From Phascolarctobacterium sp. (GTDB lineage Bacteria > Bacillota > Negativicutes > Acidaminococcales > Acidaminococcaceae), in the NCBI GenBank assembly GCA_024405645.1, contig JAKSOJ010000065.1, positions 1 through 6,944 on the forward strand: a stretch of 6,944 nucleotides of DNA, given 5' to 3'. Positions 6,738 through 6,944 of the stretch are shown here, in pieces. The notes beneath the pieces were generated by a model. It was not told the DNA's origin. It made no database searches and saw only the letters and a list, made by a program, of their open reading frames with translations. The first letter of the stretch is position 1; each line of letters begins with the position of its first letter. The translations under genes and the position numbers were made by a program.

Positions 6738-6915
6738 GAACGCATCTGGTCGATGACCTTTCAAGGAGCGAGTGCTCCGGGGAGACTGGATAACTTCTTG
6801 TATGGTTAAAATCGCTCGTGCGACTCCCCAGCAAGTCGTAACAAAATTATATGGCCCATAAGTAGTACGTTTCATGCATTAGGCAAGTCCTAATGCTTGT
6901 TCGTACTACTTTTTT
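6738..6915 (+). ncRNA. Structured leader RNA of unidentified class, ending in an intrinsic terminator
   Basis: The predicted transcript is about 180 nt, from the promoter at 6703-6731 to the U-tract after 6910. Visible helices: GGTC/GACC (6748-6751 with 6755-6758; or alternatively CATC 6743-6746 with GATG 6752-6755), GGAGC/GCTCC (6765-6769 with 6774-6778, loop GAGT), a closing stem GGGGAG/CTCCCC (6779-6784 with 6824-6829), and inside it TCGC/GCGA (6812-6815 with 6820-6823, loop TCGT). GAGCGA (6767-6772... read as 6767-6771 plus flank) can instead pair with TCGCTC (6812-6817), so alternative folds exist. The layout of folded 5' domain, terminator and then a Shine-Dalgarno site is typical of riboswitches or ribosomal-protein leaders. 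I could not match it to T-box, SAM, TPP, FMN, lysine, glycine, purine, cobalamin, THF, ZTP or yybP-ykoY consensus motifs. A stand-alone small RNA is the alternative. Confidence 0.55.
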
Positions 6916-6929
6916 GTTTTTATGGGCCA
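6852..6929 (+). repeat. Perfect 10-bp inverted repeat framing the terminator
   Basis: TGGCCCATAA (6852-6861) and TTATGGGCCA (6920-6929) are exact reverse complements lying on either side of the terminator hairpin, sharing one base with its 5' arm. In readthrough RNA the two arms would stack under the terminator stem into one hairpin of 78 nt, ending 4 nt before AGGAG (6934-6938). It may be part of the expression platform or the ends of a small palindromic element. Confidence 0.75.
6861..6921 (+). terminator. Intrinsic terminator of the right-edge leader RNA
   Basis: The lower stem is AGTAGTACG (6861-6869) with CGTACTACT (6902-6910). The upper stem is GCATTAGG (6876-6883) with CCTAATGC (6889-6896) on a CAAGT loop, and a T-rich internal loop lies between. 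The hairpin is followed directly by TTTTTGTTTTT (6911-6921). This is a strong plus-strand terminator, 13-15 bp before a Shine-Dalgarno sequence, which is the geometry of a transcription attenuator. Confidence 0.85.
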
Positions 6930-6933
6930 ATTT

Positions 6934-6938
6934 AGGAG
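6934..6938 (+). promoter_or_regulatory. Shine-Dalgarno site for a gene beginning beyond the right edge
   Basis: AGGAG lies 6 nt before the end of the window. The ATG at 6939-6941 overlaps the spacing region and is too close to be the start codon, so translation most likely begins just outside the window. The gene controlled by the upstream leader is therefore not visible here. Confidence 0.55.
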
Positions 6939-6944
6939 ATGGTT

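Noticed and set aside
6753..6809. 18-codon open frame in the leader RNA starting at ATG 6753 and ending at TAA 6807-6809
   Set aside because: There is no Shine-Dalgarno sequence at a workable distance, and the peptide shows no run of a regulatory amino acid. It overlaps the helices at 6765-6784, so chance is the simpler explanation.
6628..6834. Minus-strand open frame of 68 codons across the right intergenic region
   Set aside because: It runs antisense to the promoter and structured RNA, has no ribosome binding site, and its composition is not protein-like.
6833..6844. AAGTCGTAACAA matches a universally conserved segment near the 3' end of 16S rRNA
   Set aside because: Only these 12 bases agree; the flanks (CCCCAGC before, AATTATATGG after) do not follow 16S rRNA. 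A single 12-base match to some part of rRNA is expected by chance in several kilobases. rRNA mimicry by a leader is possible but unsupported.
6738..6915. 6S RNA or retron msr-msd as identity of the ~180-nt RNA
   Set aside because: The length fits 6S RNA, but the 5' and 3' ends do not pair into the long closing stem with a central bubble. For a retron there is no reverse transcriptase in view, and the inverted repeats bracket only the terminator instead of the whole RNA.

Overview
The window looks like chromosomal DNA of an AT-rich, low-GC Firmicutes relative, most plausibly a Gram-negative-type (diderm) member such as the Negativicutes. Strong AGGAGG/GAGG ribosome binding sites and long-stem, U-tract terminators point to the Firmicutes. 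Four of the five genes encode proteins with N-terminal signal peptides, and none carries a C-terminal LPxTG anchor or membrane tail. That suits export to a periplasm better than cell-wall anchoring. The taxonomic placement is inference; no marker gene is present.

Layout, left to right. At the extreme left a strong minus-strand promoter (40-68) fires out of the window, so a leader or gene lies beyond position 1. Positions 80-4585 hold three minus-strand genes read right to left: an exported nucleoside-hydrolase-like protein (3368-4585), a UshA-type 5'-nucleotidase (1748-3346, 21 bp downstream) and a second, tandem-duplicated 5'-nucleotidase (80-1675). A minus-strand terminator hairpin (1695-1734) lies between the two paralogues. 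A 274-bp divergent intergenic region (4586-4859) carries promoters for both directions. On the plus strand it leads to a small secreted protein of unknown function (4860-5300). A bidirectional terminator (5320-5360) separates this from a convergent cytoplasmic glycerate kinase (5365-6489, minus strand). The last 455 bp (6490-6944) have no credible gene. They hold the glycerate kinase promoter, an isolated hairpin, and then a strong plus-strand promoter (6703-6731). That promoter drives a GC-richer structured RNA of about 180 nt that ends in an intrinsic terminator nested inside a perfect 10-bp inverted repeat. A Shine-Dalgarno sequence sits 7 bases from the window edge.

How the genes work together (inference from family knowledge): the 5'-nucleotidases would remove phosphate from extracellular nucleotides, and the exported nucleoside hydrolase homologue would split the resulting nucleosides into base and ribose. 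The three genes would form an extracytoplasmic nucleotide-salvage cluster giving phosphate, nucleobases and pentose. Glycerate kinase and the small secreted protein have no evident functional tie to it.

The points most worth a second look are the unassigned structured leader RNA at the right edge, the altered active-site motifs of the nucleoside-hydrolase-like protein, and the terminator that splits the duplicated nucleotidase genes.
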